From NCBI RefSeq assembly GCF_030730905.1, contig NZ_JAVAMP010000014.1, forward strand, positions 47,740-111,739: a stretch of 64,000 bases of DNA, given 5' to 3'. The translations under genes were made by a program, and so were the position numbers. This document shows, in pieces, positions 8,006 through 18,511 of this stretch (the first letter of the stretch is position 1; every line of letters starts with the position of its first letter). The stretch comes from Chengkuizengella axinellae (lineage in GTDB: Bacteria; Bacillota; Bacilli; Paenibacillales; KCTC-33759). The notes beneath the pieces were generated by a model, which did no database searches, was not told the DNA's origin, and saw only the letters and a program-made list of their open reading frames with translations.

Positions 8006-9415
8006 TTAATTCTTTGTTTTGCTATATATTTTTTCCACTGCTTCATATTGTTTAGACACCTCATCAACGGATTTATCAGCATTGCCTTTTAGATACAAAT
8101 CAAAAAAGTTCAAAATAAAATCATGCTGCATCGCAGCACCCTCTCTTCCGTCCAATTCCCCTGTAATTTGAAAGTACTTGCTAAGTGGAGAGTACATGTA
8201 TATCATTGAAAAATCTTGATGACCCGTTCCATTGATTTGAAACAATTCTGTTGGCGTTCTATTTTCATCTAACAATATAAATAAATTTTCATTGTTTCGT
8301 CCTTCTTCCCATTCGTAGCTCCTTAGAAATAAAGAAGGAACTTGAAGTCCTGCTTCTAAATTATTCTTTTGAATCGGCTCTACCCACGCATCCATACCTA
8401 AAACAGCTTTTACTCGATCATCATTAAGTGCTGTATAAACAGAAGCACCACCACCTGTAGAATGCCCTATTAACCCAATGTTAGAAAGATCTAATTTATT
8501 TTCAAATTTTGAATCGACTTCATTTAAATCCTCTAACGTATTTAATGTCAATAAGATATCTCCTGCAAAAGTCCTTACTAACTTATTAGCATACTCTAAA
8601 TAGTTAGGTGTGATTTCTCTTTCAGGCAATGCGTTCTCATTCACATAAGCAACCTCACCATCGTTAAATACTGTTACCGCTGAACCATATGTATGATCAA
8701 TGGATATCGCAATATATCCATGACTTGCAAGCAGTTCAGCCACATCAGCATGAACATTGCTAAATCCAGTCCACCCATGAGATATGATTACAACTGGCAA
8801 GCTATCTTTACCTTCAATGATAGGGGCATCCTCATAGGAATTAGACATGACCAAGGCAGTGTGACTTAAAATAAATTTAGGAAATCCCATCATAGAGGAT
8901 ATCCCTTCTGCTACCGCTTTTGGATTTTCCCCCAACCATGGTACTTGTTCGTAACCTTTAACATCCTCTGCAGGATACCATACCTGCATTTTTACTTTTC
9001 TGTTATTGGACAGATCATCACTGTAAATCGCGTTTCTGTTTACATCTATAAGATCAAATGAAACAGTTCCAACCTCATATTTCCCTTTTGGTACAGGCAT
9101 TTTATAGACTGGAAATGCGTATGTAAATAGTAAGGATATGACAATAAACGAAATCATGACTATATAACCCATTTTCTTAAGCCTTATTTTTTTAAAAGTA
9201 ATACGTTGCAGGAAAGGAATACTAAACATTAAAAATAAAACGACTAGAGTATATATAGGTATCAATTGCCATCTCATACCTTCTATTACAGCCTGAAGCA
9301 TGAATGTCAAGAAAGCTAAACCTGGTAAATACCTATTCATCTTATTCCACCGAAATCCCCTAGACAATACCATCAATATGACTAGCAATAATAAAATCAT
9401 TTCTAATAATCTCAT
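8006..9415 (-). CDS. Membrane-anchored alpha/beta hydrolase, PAF-acetylhydrolase/dienelactone-hydrolase-like
   Basis: A 469-residue protein with three or four N-terminal membrane segments (about 4-20, 30-48, 52-70 and 84-105) followed by an extracytoplasmic alpha/beta-hydrolase domain. The nucleophile elbow is GHSTGGGAS, preceded by the oxyanion region VIISHGWTGFS. The likely catalytic Asp lies in LGMDAWVEP and the catalytic His in GTGHQDFS. This arrangement fits the platelet-activating-factor acetylhydrolase isoform II / chlorophyllase-like group, so it is probably an esterase or lipase acting at the outer membrane face. The substrate cannot be told from sequence. It is the first gene of a probable two-gene unit with the membrane protein at 7400. 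Confidence 0.75.
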   Translation of the reverse strand: MRLLEMILLLLVILMVLSRGFRWNKMNRYLPGLAFLTFMLQAVIEGMRWQLIPIYTLVVLFLMFSIPFLQRITFKKIRLKKMGYIVMISFIVISLLFTYAFPVYKMPVPKGKYEVGTVSFDLIDVNRNAIYSDDLSNNRKVKMQVWYPAEDVKGYEQVPWLGENPKAVAEGISSMMGFPKFILSHTALVMSNSYEDAPIIEGKDSLPVVIISHGWTGFSNVHADVAELLASHGYIAISIDHTYGSAVTVFNDGEVAYVNENALPEREITPNYLEYANKLVRTFAGDILLTLNTLEDLNEVDSKFENKLDLSNIGLIGHSTGGGASVYTALNDDRVKAVLGMDAWVEPIQKNNLEAGLQVPSLFLRSYEWEEGRNNENLFILLDENRTPTELFQINGTGHQDFSMIYMYSPLSKYFQITGELDGREGAAMQHDFILNFFDLYLKGNADKSVDEVSKQYEAVEKIYSKTKN

Positions 9416-9519
9416 AGTTTCATAGCATAATGGCAGCTATGTCGACACCTCCAATATTAAATCTTTAGCAAGCTTTTGATGTATAACATTATACCATTTT
9501 CAAATCCCTTTACATTCCA

Positions 9520-9549
9520 TTGTCACAAAAACAAAAGGAGCGATATAAA
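9520..9549 (+). promoter_or_regulatory. Candidate sigma-A-type promoter of the UDP-glucose dehydrogenase gene
   Basis: TTGTCA (9520-9525) and TATAAA (9544-9549) are separated by 18 bp, 35 bp before the start codon. No clear sigma-K -10 was found here, although related coat genes in Bacillus subtilis are expressed late in sporulation. Confidence 0.4.
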
Positions 9550-9584
9550 CTATATATCATCTCTAACACGAAGGAGTGTTATTA

Positions 9585-10862
9585 ATGGAAATTTGTGTTA
9601 TAGGGGCAGGATATGTTGGCTTAACCTCTTCTGTCATTTTTGCAAGACTTGGTCATAAAGTAAACTGTGTAGATAAAGATGCTGATAAAATAAAAAAACT
9701 GCAAGAAGGTTCTGTTACAATATTTGAACCAGGATTGGAAAAATTGCTTGTTAGTTTTAATAGAAACATGTCTTTTTCTACAAATATTGAAAAAGCAATT
9801 GAAAAAGCTGAGGTTATACTCATTGCAGTTGGCACACCTCCTCTTCCAGATGGAGAAGCCGACTTACAGTATGTTAATGAAGTTATACAAACGATAGCTA
9901 GTCTTATTTACTCTCATAAAACGATTATTACTAAAAGTACGGTCCCTATTGGAACAAATGACAAACTTGTACAAATGTTACTTGATCTAGAGGTGAAACG
10001 TGAACGATTCAATGTTGTCTCTAACCCAGAGTTTTTACGAGAGGGCTCAGCTGTATTTGATATGCTTCATCCAGATAAAATCGTCGTAGGTTTGGAAGAA
10101 AATGATAAAGAGTCTTTATTCACAATGAAACAACTATATTATGGCATAGATGCGCCTTTCATTGTAACAAGTTTAAAAGGGGCTGAAATGATAAAGTATG
10201 CTTCCAATTCCTTTTTAGCCACTAAAATTTCTTTCATGAATGAGATGGCAAGAATTTGTGATACGTTTAATGTTGATATTATGGACATTGCTGAAGCAAT
10301 TGGAACAGATCCAAGAATCGGTTCCCATTTTTTGAAGGCTGGTATCGGATATGGAGGTTCTTGTTTTCCAAAGGATCTTAAGTCACTCATTCATACTGCA
10401 CAAAAACATGATTTGGTCCCAAAACTACTGATGGCAACAGAAGAAGTAAATCAAACTCAAGTAGATATTTACATGGATAAATTAACATCACACATTCCAA
10501 ATCTGTCTAACAAAAATTGTACCGTGTTAGGACTTTCCTTTAAACCAAATACAGATGATACAAGATCATCCCCAGCTATTAAACTTATAAACAAACTAGT
10601 AGAGCAAGGTGCTAACGTGCATTCGTATGATCCCAAAGCCATATACGAACAGAAAAATGTAATTCAACACCATCATGTTATGGATGCGATAAAGGAAGCT
10701 GACTGTGTTATCATCACTACGGATTGGAATGAGTTTTTACATTTAGATTGGAAGAAAATTAAAAAGAACATGAGAGGGAACCTCATTTTAGATGCACGTA
10801 ATTTACTAAATAAGATCACCATCGAAAAACACGGACTCAGATATGTAGGTGTAGGTAGATAA
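9585..10862 (+). CDS. ytcA: UDP-glucose 6-dehydrogenase (YtcA/TuaD family)
   Basis: This 425-residue enzyme oxidises UDP-glucose to UDP-glucuronate with two NAD+. The N-terminal Rossmann motif GAGYVG is at residues 7-12. The central domain has the conserved VSNPEFLREGSAV block, and the catalytic cysteine is in GYGGSCFPKD. The C-terminal UDP-binding domain has LGLSFKPNTDDTRSSPA. Length is normal for the family. ATG at 9585 is chosen because AAGGAG lies 9 bp upstream; an in-frame GTG at 9576 overlaps that site. The gene borders a coat cluster matching the Bacillus subtilis ytdA-ytcA-ytcB-ytcC and cotS-cotSA-cotI loci, so the product probably supplies uronic-acid donors for spore-coat glycan. 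A general cell-wall polymer role cannot be excluded. Confidence 0.9.
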   Translation: MEICVIGAGYVGLTSSVIFARLGHKVNCVDKDADKIKKLQEGSVTIFEPGLEKLLVSFNRNMSFSTNIEKAIEKAEVILIAVGTPPLPDGEADLQYVNEVIQTIASLIYSHKTIITKSTVPIGTNDKLVQMLLDLEVKRERFNVVSNPEFLREGSAVFDMLHPDKIVVGLEENDKESLFTMKQLYYGIDAPFIVTSLKGAEMIKYASNSFLATKISFMNEMARICDTFNVDIMDIAEAIGTDPRIGSHFLKAGIGYGGSCFPKDLKSLIHTAQKHDLVPKLLMATEEVNQTQVDIYMDKLTSHIPNLSNKNCTVLGLSFKPNTDDTRSSPAIKLINKLVEQGANVHSYDPKAIYEQKNVIQHHHVMDAIKEADCVIITTDWNEFLHLDWKKIKKNMRGNLILDARNLLNKITIEKHGLRYVGVGR

Positions 10863-10881
10863 TGGACTCTGAATAATAAAT

Positions 10882-10918
10882 AAAAGATCTGACTCATCCA
10901 TTCTCAGTCAGATCTTTT
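10882..10918. terminator. Bidirectional intrinsic terminator
   Basis: AAAAGATCTGAC pairs with GTCAGATCTTTT around a 13-nt loop. A or T tracts on both sides serve the convergent genes ending at 10862 (+) and 10938 (-). Confidence 0.85.
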
Positions 10919-10937
10919 CATTTAATTCTATTTCATA

Positions 10938-11177
10938 CTATTCCGTGTCATCATCGTCATCTTCATCTTCTTCATCACTATCGTCTACATCATCACCAAT
11001 TAAATATTCATGTGTGCTGCCATCATCAAATTCTAATTCGATTTCTAATTCTTCAAATGATGCATTGCTAATTTGTTTTAACACTCCTTTTAACACTTCC
11101 TCAGCACTTTTTTTATGAGAAATTTCAAATCCATCAACAAAATCCATATCTACCTTTACCTTACTTACATTACCCAA
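10938..11177 (-). CDS. Small acidic hypothetical protein
   Basis: A 79-residue protein not assigned to a family. The first 60 residues look like a small alpha/beta fold, with alternating hydrophobics in FEELEIELEFDDGSTHEY. The last 18 residues are almost entirely Asp and Glu (GDDVDDSDEEDEDDDDD). It starts with TTG at 11177, supported by GAGGAGG 8 bp upstream. The gene lies next to a highly basic, Lys-rich coat-cluster protein, so an electrostatic partnership or a coat-assembly role is possible but only inferred. Confidence 0.6.
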   Translation of the reverse strand: MGNVSKVKVDMDFVDGFEISHKKSAEEVLKGVLKQISNASFEELEIELEFDDGSTHEYLIGDDVDDSDEEDEDDDDDTE

Positions 11178-11275
11178 CCTAAACGCCTCCTCATCCTAAG
11201 GTGATTACGCTACATGATATGCACCTATACATGAATAATTGACAAATTCTTTATGATTTTCTTTATAATCCGTTC

Positions 11276-12160
11276 TTATGAGTTCTTTTTCTTCTTTTTC
11301 TTTTTCTTTTGTTTCTTTTTAGTTTTTTTATCTATCGCTTGTAATAACCATGGTGGAGAGGAAAAATCATTAGGCACAATAACTTTGTTTGTGTTTTTCT
11401 TTTTTGATTCAGTTCGTTTGTCTTCCTGTTTTTCAGCTTCTTTTTTAGTTTCTTTTGTGGATTCCTTTTTAGATTCTTTCTTAGATTCTTTCTTAGATTC
11501 TTTCTTAGATTCTTTTTTAGCCTCTTTTTCAGTTTGATCCTTTGCTTTTTCTTTCCTTTTTTGTTGCTCTGCTTCTTTATCAGATTGTTTATCAGAAATA
11601 TCTTTCTCTTTTTTATTAGATTGCTTTGTCTCTTCCTTGTCTTTTATTTGTTTTTCTTTAAATTGATTATCGTCAAACTCCTCTCCCTGTAATAGTTTTA
11701 ATAAATTAGCCTTTGTTCCTCTAGCTGTATACATTTTCTTTTCATTTGTCTCCTTCCCACTCGTTTCTTCAGAGCTTTCAAATTCATTTTCATAAATTAA
11801 CGTCTCATCTTTTTCATCCACAATATCTATAGGCTCTTTAGGAGCTTCCTGAGAAGCTTCCTGAGGAGTTTCCTGGTGTGCCTCCATATCACTTTCCAAG
11901 TTTGTATCCATTTCTATTTCGTTTTCTTTTTCAGCCACAAGTCCATCACTTGGATATTCCTTTAATTGTTTACCTTCTAGATTTGCTAAATTTTCTTCCA
12001 CCGCAGATTCATTCAGTACAATTTTTTCATGACTTTCAAGCATTTTCTCATATTCGGCGAAACTCCATCCCATAGGACCTGGTGGAGAAAACTTAAACTT
12101 TTCTAACTCAAGCTTCGGAATGATAGTTTCTAATTTTTTTTTATTGTTCAGCCTTCTCAC
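11276..12160 (-). CDS. Lys/Glu-rich low-complexity protein with KKES tandem repeats, probable spore-coat component
   Basis: About 294 residues. The N-terminal 60 residues include the distinctive PPGPMGWSFAEYEKML block. The remainder is low-complexity: a Glu-rich middle, then Lys-rich sequence with four to five KKES repeats, and a C-terminal run of eight lysines before NS. Its 5' end overlaps the CotS-like gene by 20 bp. GTG at 12160 is preferred because AAGGTG lies 6 bp upstream; an in-frame GTG at 12169 has no room for a ribosome site. Position downstream of cotSA-cotS suggests a counterpart of the highly charged YtxO of Bacillus subtilis, but I see no clear homology. The 12-bp DNA repeats and the poly-Lys tract may be length-variable. 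Confidence 0.65.
   Translation of the reverse strand: MRRLNNKKKLETIIPKLELEKFKFSPPGPMGWSFAEYEKMLESHEKIVLNESAVEENLANLEGKQLKEYPSDGLVAEKENEIEMDTNLESDMEAHQETPQEASQEAPKEPIDIVDEKDETLIYENEFESSEETSGKETNEKKMYTARGTKANLLKLLQGEEFDDNQFKEKQIKDKEETKQSNKKEKDISDKQSDKEAEQQKRKEKAKDQTEKEAKKESKKESKKESKKESKKESTKETKKEAEKQEDKRTESKKKNTNKVIVPNDFSSPPWLLQAIDKKTKKKQKKKKKKKKNS
11471..11518. repeat. 12-bp tandem repeat encoding KKES
   Basis: Four consecutive units of agattctttctt on the plus strand, the last with one substitution, and a degenerate unit before them. They encode the KKES repeats of the overlapping minus-strand gene. The unit is a multiple of three, so copy-number change would keep the frame. Confidence 0.85.
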
Positions 12161-13208
12161 CTCGTTCACCTTCTTTTATAGCTTCAGTTATCTCTGATAA
12201 TTCATTTAAAAATTGTTCCTTGGAATCCTCAACAGCAATTATATTTTGCAGAGCCCAAATATATTTTTCATCACCCCACGAACGTTTCTGACTTAAAAAA
12301 TACTTGTGTACAATCGCACAAAATAAATGAGGAAATTTCAGATCCGTCCAAAGTACACTGTATTGATCTCTAGTTAGTGGATAACTATGATCGTAAGAAC
12401 GAAGCAACTCAATCACAAAATCGGTATCCCATACAGACAACTTTTTCATCATTTTATTCAGAAGAATGCGCAAGTCTCTTGAAGGTAAATCATAAGTGAT
12501 TGAATGCAACTCCTTCATAAAAGGCTCGCTGTTGACTTCCGTAAATCGTGCTAGTGTAAAATCCTGCTGACAATAGCTTTTATCCTCGATAGATTGTTTG
12601 ATCCATTGTTCGTATGGTCCTTCATCCAGCTCTTTCAATGCATTTCTGCCTCGTTCAAGCATTTTATCTGCATATTCTAAAAATAGGACTGAAAAAGGTT
12701 CATCAGGATACGTTTGTGCTAACATTTTATGACCTTCTAGCTCCTGAAGCTTCCATCGAAAGAGCTTATGCCATTTATTCAGCCTACTGCGCGTTTTACT
12801 CTCTGCAGCAGGAACATATCCTTTTGAAGCATGATGAAACTTACCTGCAAAATCAAAAACCTTCTTCATTTGCTCTTTATTGTAATAAATCATTTCATTG
12901 CCTTTAATGTGATCATATAAAACATAAGCGTGATCTTCTGCACCGATGCAAATAGCACCATTTTTCGTTTTATGAATTGGAGTAATGGGTATCCCTTTTT
13001 GCACTAAATCATTGTGTGCACCAGCAATAAACAACATTCGTCTAGGTTTCATATGTGCTTGTTTTAAGATTTTAATTCCTTGATCAGTACTTACCTCCCA
13101 TGTTGTTCTACCACTCCGACTTTCCAGTAAATGCACTTCACCTACATCAAATGGATATAACTGCAGGACACGTTTCAGATGGTTTTCTTGATTATTTTCC
13201 TGATCCAA
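12141..13208 (-). CDS. cotS: CotS-like spore coat protein, degenerate aminoglycoside-phosphotransferase fold
   Basis: This 355-residue protein belongs to the CotS/CotI/YsxE family of kinase-fold spore coat proteins. It shares the ITYDLPSRDLRILL block and the TYPDEPFS block with the CotI-like protein at 17214. The catalytic loop, HQDYGTGN in that paralog, reads QQDFTLAR here, losing the His and Asn. The metal-binding Asp region LDTVSYDLP reads LHSITYDLP. It therefore looks like a pseudokinase with a structural or scaffolding role. It begins 25 bp after the stop of cotSA, the order also seen in Bacillus subtilis cotSA-cotS, and overlaps the next gene, so the three form one operon. The symbol is assigned by family and context. 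Confidence 0.78.
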   Translation of the reverse strand: MDQENNQENHLKRVLQLYPFDVGEVHLLESRSGRTTWEVSTDQGIKILKQAHMKPRRMLFIAGAHNDLVQKGIPITPIHKTKNGAICIGAEDHAYVLYDHIKGNEMIYYNKEQMKKVFDFAGKFHHASKGYVPAAESKTRSRLNKWHKLFRWKLQELEGHKMLAQTYPDEPFSVLFLEYADKMLERGRNALKELDEGPYEQWIKQSIEDKSYCQQDFTLARFTEVNSEPFMKELHSITYDLPSRDLRILLNKMMKKLSVWDTDFVIELLRSYDHSYPLTRDQYSVLWTDLKFPHLFCAIVHKYFLSQKRSWGDEKYIWALQNIIAVEDSKEQFLNELSEITEAIKEGERGEKAEQ

Positions 13209-13233
13209 TCATCTTCACCTTCCTTTTTCACCT

Positions 13234-14373
13234 TCACTGTGTATTCACTTCCTCATATACTGATAACAAATTTTCAGCGACTCGATTCCAGCTAAAGTCA
13301 TTCTCAACTTTTTTCCGACCATATTTACCCAGACTGGTCCTCTTGCCCGAATCGTCTAACAATAAATTAATCGTTTTTGCATAAGCCTCTGGATTCTCAA
13401 AATCATGAATGACATATCCATTTTTTCCTTCTTCAATGACTTCTGGATTTCCACCGCGATTGCTTGTAATAAGTGGCAGTCCTGCTGCCATTGCCTCATA
13501 ATGAACACGTGCAAGCGGTTCTTGCCATTGTGATGAACAAACAAACAAGTCAGACATTGTAAATAATTGAGGGATATTTTGGGGTTTGACAAATTTAATA
13601 AACGTCACATGTTTTTCAAAAATGGCACCTAGTGTATACAAATGTCTTACATAATTATTTAGGTTGTCATCACCAAACCATTTGGAACCTATAAAAACCA
13701 TCATGAGATCAGGATGTTTTTCAATGATCTTTGGTATGGCTTGAAGGAGAAGATGAGGACCTTTTACTTTACTAAGTCTTCCGACGAATAAAACCACTTT
13801 TTTTCCATTTAAATCAAGTTCATTTCGAACCATGCTTCTCGTCTTTTTCCCTACTACAGACCAAGATGGTTGAAATTGATGCAAGTCTACACCTGAATAC
13901 ACTGTTCTTGTTATATTTTTTGCTTCTGGAAATCGATTCGTAATTGTACTTCCGATAAAATCACTTACGGTTACAATTTTTGACACCTTTTGAACACATT
14001 GTTGTCCTTCTGCATCCGTCATTTTCTCATAAGAGAACATTTCATTATGGACACTGAGTACAAATTTCGTTTGTGGCACTGCCTCAGAGAACGGTTGTAT
14101 CCAATTTGGACGATTACATAAATGAATGACATCAAACTTTTGCTCCCCAATATATGTTTTAATCATTTCAACATAATGAATTTCAGGAAAACGAACATAC
14201 TTAACATCATTTCTCAACTCTTCCTCTTGCAACTCTGGATCTTGAATGGAAATCACTGTCACATCATGTTTTTTGGCAATAATGGAAGCAACCGAGTTTA
14301 AATAAATTTGAATAGCTCCACCACGTATAGCTGGTACCGGTAATTTTTCAGTAGAGATTAAAGCAATTTTCAT
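13234..14373 (-). CDS. cotSA: CotSA-type family-4 glycosyltransferase of the spore coat
   Basis: This 379-residue GT4 glycosyltransferase opens with MKIALISTEKLPVPAIRGGA, nearly as I recall for Bacillus subtilis CotSA. The acceptor domain is N-terminal. The donor domain has VLFVGRLSKVKGP, SQWQEPLARVHYEAMAAG with the paired catalytic glutamates, and SNRGGNPEVIEEG. ATG at 14373 is preferred over the in-frame ATG at 14391 because GGAGG lies 8 bp before it. The intergenic region shared with the divergent GalU-like gene carries CATACAAA on the minus strand (14416-14423), close to the sigma-E -10 consensus CATACAnT. The likely role is glycosylating a coat component in the mother cell, with the sugar donor made by ytdA/ytcA. 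Confidence 0.88.
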   Translation of the reverse strand: MKIALISTEKLPVPAIRGGAIQIYLNSVASIIAKKHDVTVISIQDPELQEEELRNDVKYVRFPEIHYVEMIKTYIGEQKFDVIHLCNRPNWIQPFSEAVPQTKFVLSVHNEMFSYEKMTDAEGQQCVQKVSKIVTVSDFIGSTITNRFPEAKNITRTVYSGVDLHQFQPSWSVVGKKTRSMVRNELDLNGKKVVLFVGRLSKVKGPHLLLQAIPKIIEKHPDLMMVFIGSKWFGDDNLNNYVRHLYTLGAIFEKHVTFIKFVKPQNIPQLFTMSDLFVCSSQWQEPLARVHYEAMAAGLPLITSNRGGNPEVIEEGKNGYVIHDFENPEAYAKTINLLLDDSGKRTSLGKYGRKKVENDFSWNRVAENLLSVYEEVNTQ

Positions 14374-14549
14374 TTTCAGCCTCCATTTCATCGTATTGAA
14401 GTTTAATGTTTCTTATTTGTATGATACGAGAAGTAAATGTAGGGTGTTCCTAATCTCATTTGTTTTTAGAAAAAATAGGTTCTTAGACAACTTTCCCACT
14501 TAATTTTGGAGGAATATACTGATTAAAAAATAAGAGGAGCTATGTAAAT

Positions 14550-15359
14550 GTGATAAAAAAAGCAATTATACCTGCAGCTGGTTATGGTACACGTAGTTTG
14601 CCAATTTCAAAAGTGGTGCCTAAGGAATTATTTCCAATCGGGAATAGACCTGCAATTGATTACATTGTAGAGGAAGCTATTCAATCTGGTATAGAAGAAA
14701 TTCTAATCATTGTTTCACGTTCAAAAAATTTGATTTTTGATTATTTTGACCGCTCTATTGAATTAGAAACTGTACTTAAGCAGAAACAAAAGGAGCATTT
14801 ATTAGACAAAATCAAAGTACCAGATGTTCATATTCAATACATTAGACAGCCTTTCGCCAGTGGTCTTGGCGATGCAATTCGATTAGGGAAAAAATTTATT
14901 CATAATGAAGCTTTTGCTGTGTTATTGCCAGACGAAATTATTTTGAATCAAATGAAACCTGCCCTAAAGCAATTAATCGAAGTTTATAAAAATTATAAAA
15001 AAAGTGTACTTGGTCTATATGAGGTGAAAAAGGATCAACTTTCAAACTATGGAGTAGTGAAACCAATAAAAGTAGAGCATGAATTATTCAAGGTGGCTCA
15101 TATTGTAGAGAAGCCAACCCATCATCCACCCTCAAATTTAGCCGTGATAGGAAGGTATATTTTTACGCCACAGATTTTTTCATATTTAGAAGAGATCAGC
15201 TCAGGTGTAGACGGAGAAATCCAATTAACCGACGCTATCAATGAACTGAGGAAAACAGAAACTTGCTTTGGAAAACTGATCACTGCAAAGCGTTTCGATA
15301 TTGGTAGAAAAGAAGAATACTTAAAGGCGATCACATATTTAAATGATATCGAGGAGTGA
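14550..15359 (+). CDS. ytdA: UTP-glucose-1-phosphate uridylyltransferase (GalU/YtdA family)
   Basis: A 269-residue nucleotidyltransferase, somewhat short for GalU (about 290). The N-terminal GYGTRSLPISKVVPKELFPI is the nucleotide-binding signature, followed by GNRPAIDYIVEEA. FASGLGDAI and LLPDEI form the sugar and metal-binding parts, and IVEKP and GRYIF are also conserved. It makes UDP-glucose, the substrate of the dehydrogenase at 9585. It starts with GTG about 10 bp after GAGGAG and ends 5 bp before the start of the next glycosyltransferase, so it heads a probable four-gene operon. YtdA is inferred because neighbouring genes are coat genes. A housekeeping GalU could equally look like this. 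Confidence 0.85.
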   Translation: MIKKAIIPAAGYGTRSLPISKVVPKELFPIGNRPAIDYIVEEAIQSGIEEILIIVSRSKNLIFDYFDRSIELETVLKQKQKEHLLDKIKVPDVHIQYIRQPFASGLGDAIRLGKKFIHNEAFAVLLPDEIILNQMKPALKQLIEVYKNYKKSVLGLYEVKKDQLSNYGVVKPIKVEHELFKVAHIVEKPTHHPPSNLAVIGRYIFTPQIFSYLEEISSGVDGEIQLTDAINELRKTETCFGKLITAKRFDIGRKEEYLKAITYLNDIEE

Positions 15360-15364
15360 CTAAC

Positions 15365-16453
15365 TTGAAATTATTAGTCATATGGCGATTGTTAACAGTT
15401 GGAGGAGTCAATGCGGGATGGCGGAATCGAGCTATTTATTTTAAAGAACATGGAATAAATACTGAGTTTTTATATTGTAAGGATCTCGGGGGATTGCATA
15501 TGATGAAGGATATTGCCCCTGTGTATGTAACCAAAGATGAGAATGAAATTCATCATATGCTGAAACATCATCATTATGATGCTGTTATTGTGGTGGACAC
15601 CAATCAAGCTTACAAATGGTTATCACAAGCAAATTATACGGGTCCAATATTAATTGAGGCAAGAACCCCGGAAATTATTAAATTAAAACGTAATTTAGAA
15701 GGTTTTGAAACGGTGAATCCAATAAAATTCATAGTCCCTTCTGAGCATCAAAAAAGAGTTCTATCTATTCTTGTTGCCCACAATTCTCCGACAGAAGTCA
15801 TTTATAACGGGGTAGACACTTCATTTTTCAAACAACTGCCTCGAGAACAAATCGATATCTCTGCTGAACCTTATTTACCTAACAACAAAAAAGTTGTTGC
15901 TTATATCGGAAGATTAGATCAAAGAAAAAATTGGAAACAACTTATGAAAATCGCCAAGCTTATGTACGAAGAAAGAAATGATGTTGAATTTTGGGTGATT
16001 GGAGGGGATCAAAGTAAAGATCGCACTAAGTTTGAAAATAAGTGGAAAAATAATGAACTTAATAAAATCATAAAATGGTTCCCTATCATTCCATACCAAC
16101 AGATGCCACACCTTTATGCAAAAATCAAACAATCCGGTGGATGTACAATTGCCACAACTAAAGGAGAATCATTTGGAAACACATTTATTGAAGCCATGGC
16201 TTGTGGTGTTCCTGTTGTTGCACCGAATGTATCTTCCATCCCAGAGATTGTCATTCATGAGGAAACAGGATATTTATTTCGTGAAGGCGATATTGAAGAA
16301 GCCGCAAAATCCATTTATAAAGTACTAGATAATCCTGTTTTATATGAATCACTATCTAACGCTGCCATTCAAAGAGTCGTTGAGATATTTTCGATTTCAC
16401 AATGTGCAGATAAATACGTACGGATGTTGCAAAAATTCATGAAAGAGAGTTGA
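15365..16453 (+). CDS. ytcC: Family-4 glycosyltransferase of the coat cluster (YtcC-like)
   Basis: A 362-residue GT4 glycosyltransferase. The N-terminal half has WRLLTVGGVNAGWRNRAIYF, suited to acceptor binding. The C-terminal donor domain has VVAYIGRLDQRKNW, then GESFGNTFIEAMACGVPVVA with the donor-binding glutamates, and a SSIPEIV block. The start is taken as TTG at 15365, 8 bp after GAGGAG, since the in-frame GTG at 15356 lies inside that ribosome site. It overlaps no gene but is only 5 bp from the GalU-like gene, and the HipA-like gene follows 5 bp later. Context suggests transfer of a UDP-sugar during spore-coat or crust glycan synthesis. The YtcC name is by position and family only. Confidence 0.75.
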   Translation: MKLLVIWRLLTVGGVNAGWRNRAIYFKEHGINTEFLYCKDLGGLHMMKDIAPVYVTKDENEIHHMLKHHHYDAVIVVDTNQAYKWLSQANYTGPILIEARTPEIIKLKRNLEGFETVNPIKFIVPSEHQKRVLSILVAHNSPTEVIYNGVDTSFFKQLPREQIDISAEPYLPNNKKVVAYIGRLDQRKNWKQLMKIAKLMYEERNDVEFWVIGGDQSKDRTKFENKWKNNELNKIIKWFPIIPYQQMPHLYAKIKQSGGCTIATTKGESFGNTFIEAMACGVPVVAPNVSSIPEIVIHEETGYLFREGDIEEAAKSIYKVLDNPVLYESLSNAAIQRVVEIFSISQCADKYVRMLQKFMKES

Positions 16454-16458
16454 TCAAG

Positions 16459-18356
<1,898 letters not shown>

Positions 18357-18437
18357 ACATAACTCTCAGATTGGCGAGCAATCTCAAGACAAAGACAAGG
18401 GAGTCGTTGTCAGTACAGATGTAAATTCTTAAAGTAC

Positions 18438-18478
18438 AAAAAAAGGGTTGCCTTAGAGCCTACACTCATCTGGCAACC
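18438..18478 (-). terminator. Intrinsic terminator of the DEAD-box helicase gene
   Basis: GGGTTGCC (18445-18452) pairs with GGCAACC (18472-18478). On the minus strand a run of seven T residues (complement of 18438-18444) follows the hairpin. It lies 34 bp past the helicase stop. Confidence 0.75.
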
Positions 18479-18511
18479 TGATTTCTACACTAAAGGTAAT
18501 TGTGATATGAA

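Noticed and set aside
11461..11520. Regular repeats as a possible CRISPR array
   Set aside because: The unit is 12 bp with no spacers and lies inside a coding frame.
11253..11537. Plus-strand frame rich in Phe and DSFL repeats
   Set aside because: It is the antisense of the Lys-rich KKES repeat gene and has no ribosome site.
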